NCBI GenBank assembly: GCA_034659475.1
Contig: JAYEHK010000040.1
Span: 1 to 5,238 of the forward strand
Direction: 5' to 3'
DNA: 5,238 bases
DNA from: JAYEHK01 sp034659475
Lineage (GTDB): Bacteria; Bacillota; Syntrophomonadia; Syntrophomonadales; Syntrophomonadaceae
The notes under the pieces are model-generated. The model did not search any database and was not told the DNA's origin. It saw only the letters and a list, made by a program, of their open reading frames with translations. Below, piece after piece: positions 4,971-5,238 of the stretch (position 1 is the stretch's first letter; every line of letters begins with the position of its first letter). A program made the translations under genes and the position numbers.

Positions 4971-4999
4971 ATTTATGCAGACAGACCAGTGTTTTATGA
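4971..4999 (-). promoter_or_regulatory. Candidate SigE-type promoter of yabP-yabQ
   Basis: On the minus strand, TCATAAA (4999-4993) and CATAAAT (4977-4971) are 15 bases apart. This is close to the SigE pattern KMATATT-N14/15-CATACAnT, with two mismatches in the -35 and one or two in the -10. It would start transcription near 4962 and leave a leader of about 70 bases. It fits the known SigE control of the B. subtilis homologues. A SigA promoter with usual spacing was not found here. Confidence 0.45.
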
Positions 5000-5066
5000 C
5001 AAAATGTTTTTTCCGTGCCAAATGCTACAAACATCTGTGTCGCAATAGACAGATTATGCGACGTAA

Positions 5067-5144
<78 letters not shown>

Positions 5145-5238
5145 AAAACTGAATAGGGTGTAGAATGGGACAAGCGGTGTCTGACCCCAACAATATTGGA
5201 ACTCTGCGTATCTAGATAATTGGGTGGTAACGCTGCAT
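5145..5238. other. Right-edge non-coding stretch with REP-like and T-box-like strings
   Basis: No gene is seen here. GGTGTCTGACCCC at 5176-5188 resembles a string that, from memory, recurs in many genomes as part of REP-type repeats beside Y1 transposases; it is not paired with a clear inverted arm here. At 5222-5233, GGGTGGTAACGC resembles the T-box antiterminator core GGGTGGNACCGC with one mismatch. It points toward a plus-strand gene outside the window. A T-box would need a stem I region upstream, where the 8-bp array stands instead, so a complete T-box is unlikely. Confidence 0.25.

Overview
The window looks like chromosomal DNA from an anaerobic, spore-forming Firmicute. The gene set and order fit the Peptococcaceae (Desulfosporosinus/Desulfitobacterium type): yabP and yabQ (spore cortex/coat genes), a divIC/FtsB-type division gene and a yabR-type S1 RNA-binding gene sit together as in Bacillus subtilis, with a small helix-turn-helix gene inserted, followed by a single-domain Ppx/GppA gene. 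The genus is an inference from gene order and protein character, since no database search was possible. All six long genes and the helix-turn-helix gene lie on the minus strand, so the biological reading direction is right to left.

Right part (about 3.0-5.24 kb): a repeat-rich leader holds an 8-bp tandem repeat, a REP-like motif and a faint T-box-like string at the edge. It is followed by a candidate SigE-type promoter, yabP, yabQ, the sigma-region-4-like gene overlapping divIC, and yabR. YabR has its own good SigA-type promoter and ends directly in a strong intrinsic terminator. The most striking non-coding signal is a cluster of perfect and near-perfect DnaA boxes between yabQ and the helix-turn-helix/divIC pair, two of them directly over the translation start region. 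This suggests that replication-initiation status may feed into expression of a division gene.

Middle part (about 1.7-3.0 kb): a Ppx/GppA phosphatase gene is bracketed within about 20 bp on each side by two directly oriented copies of a roughly 155-bp hairpin element. The arms of the element are made of decamer units. A bidirectional terminator at 1691-1720 closes this unit.

Left part (1-1.7 kb): a formate/nitrite-transporter (FNT family) gene is divergent from two very small plus-strand ORFs. These ORFs overlap by ATGA, begin with a strong ribosome binding site and run toward the shared terminator, so they may be a small stand-alone transcription unit. The 243 bp downstream of the FNT gene hold only repeats: a REP-like hairpin, three 9-bp tandem units and inverted repeats. 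A Shine-Dalgarno-like string at the left edge suggests another minus-strand gene just outside.

Taken together, the right-hand cluster links sporulation envelope assembly (YabP, YabQ), division (DivIC) and RNA/translation regulation (YabR). Ppx/GppA adds polyphosphate or (p)ppGpp turnover. The FNT channel belongs to anaerobic metabolism and is not obviously linked to the rest.
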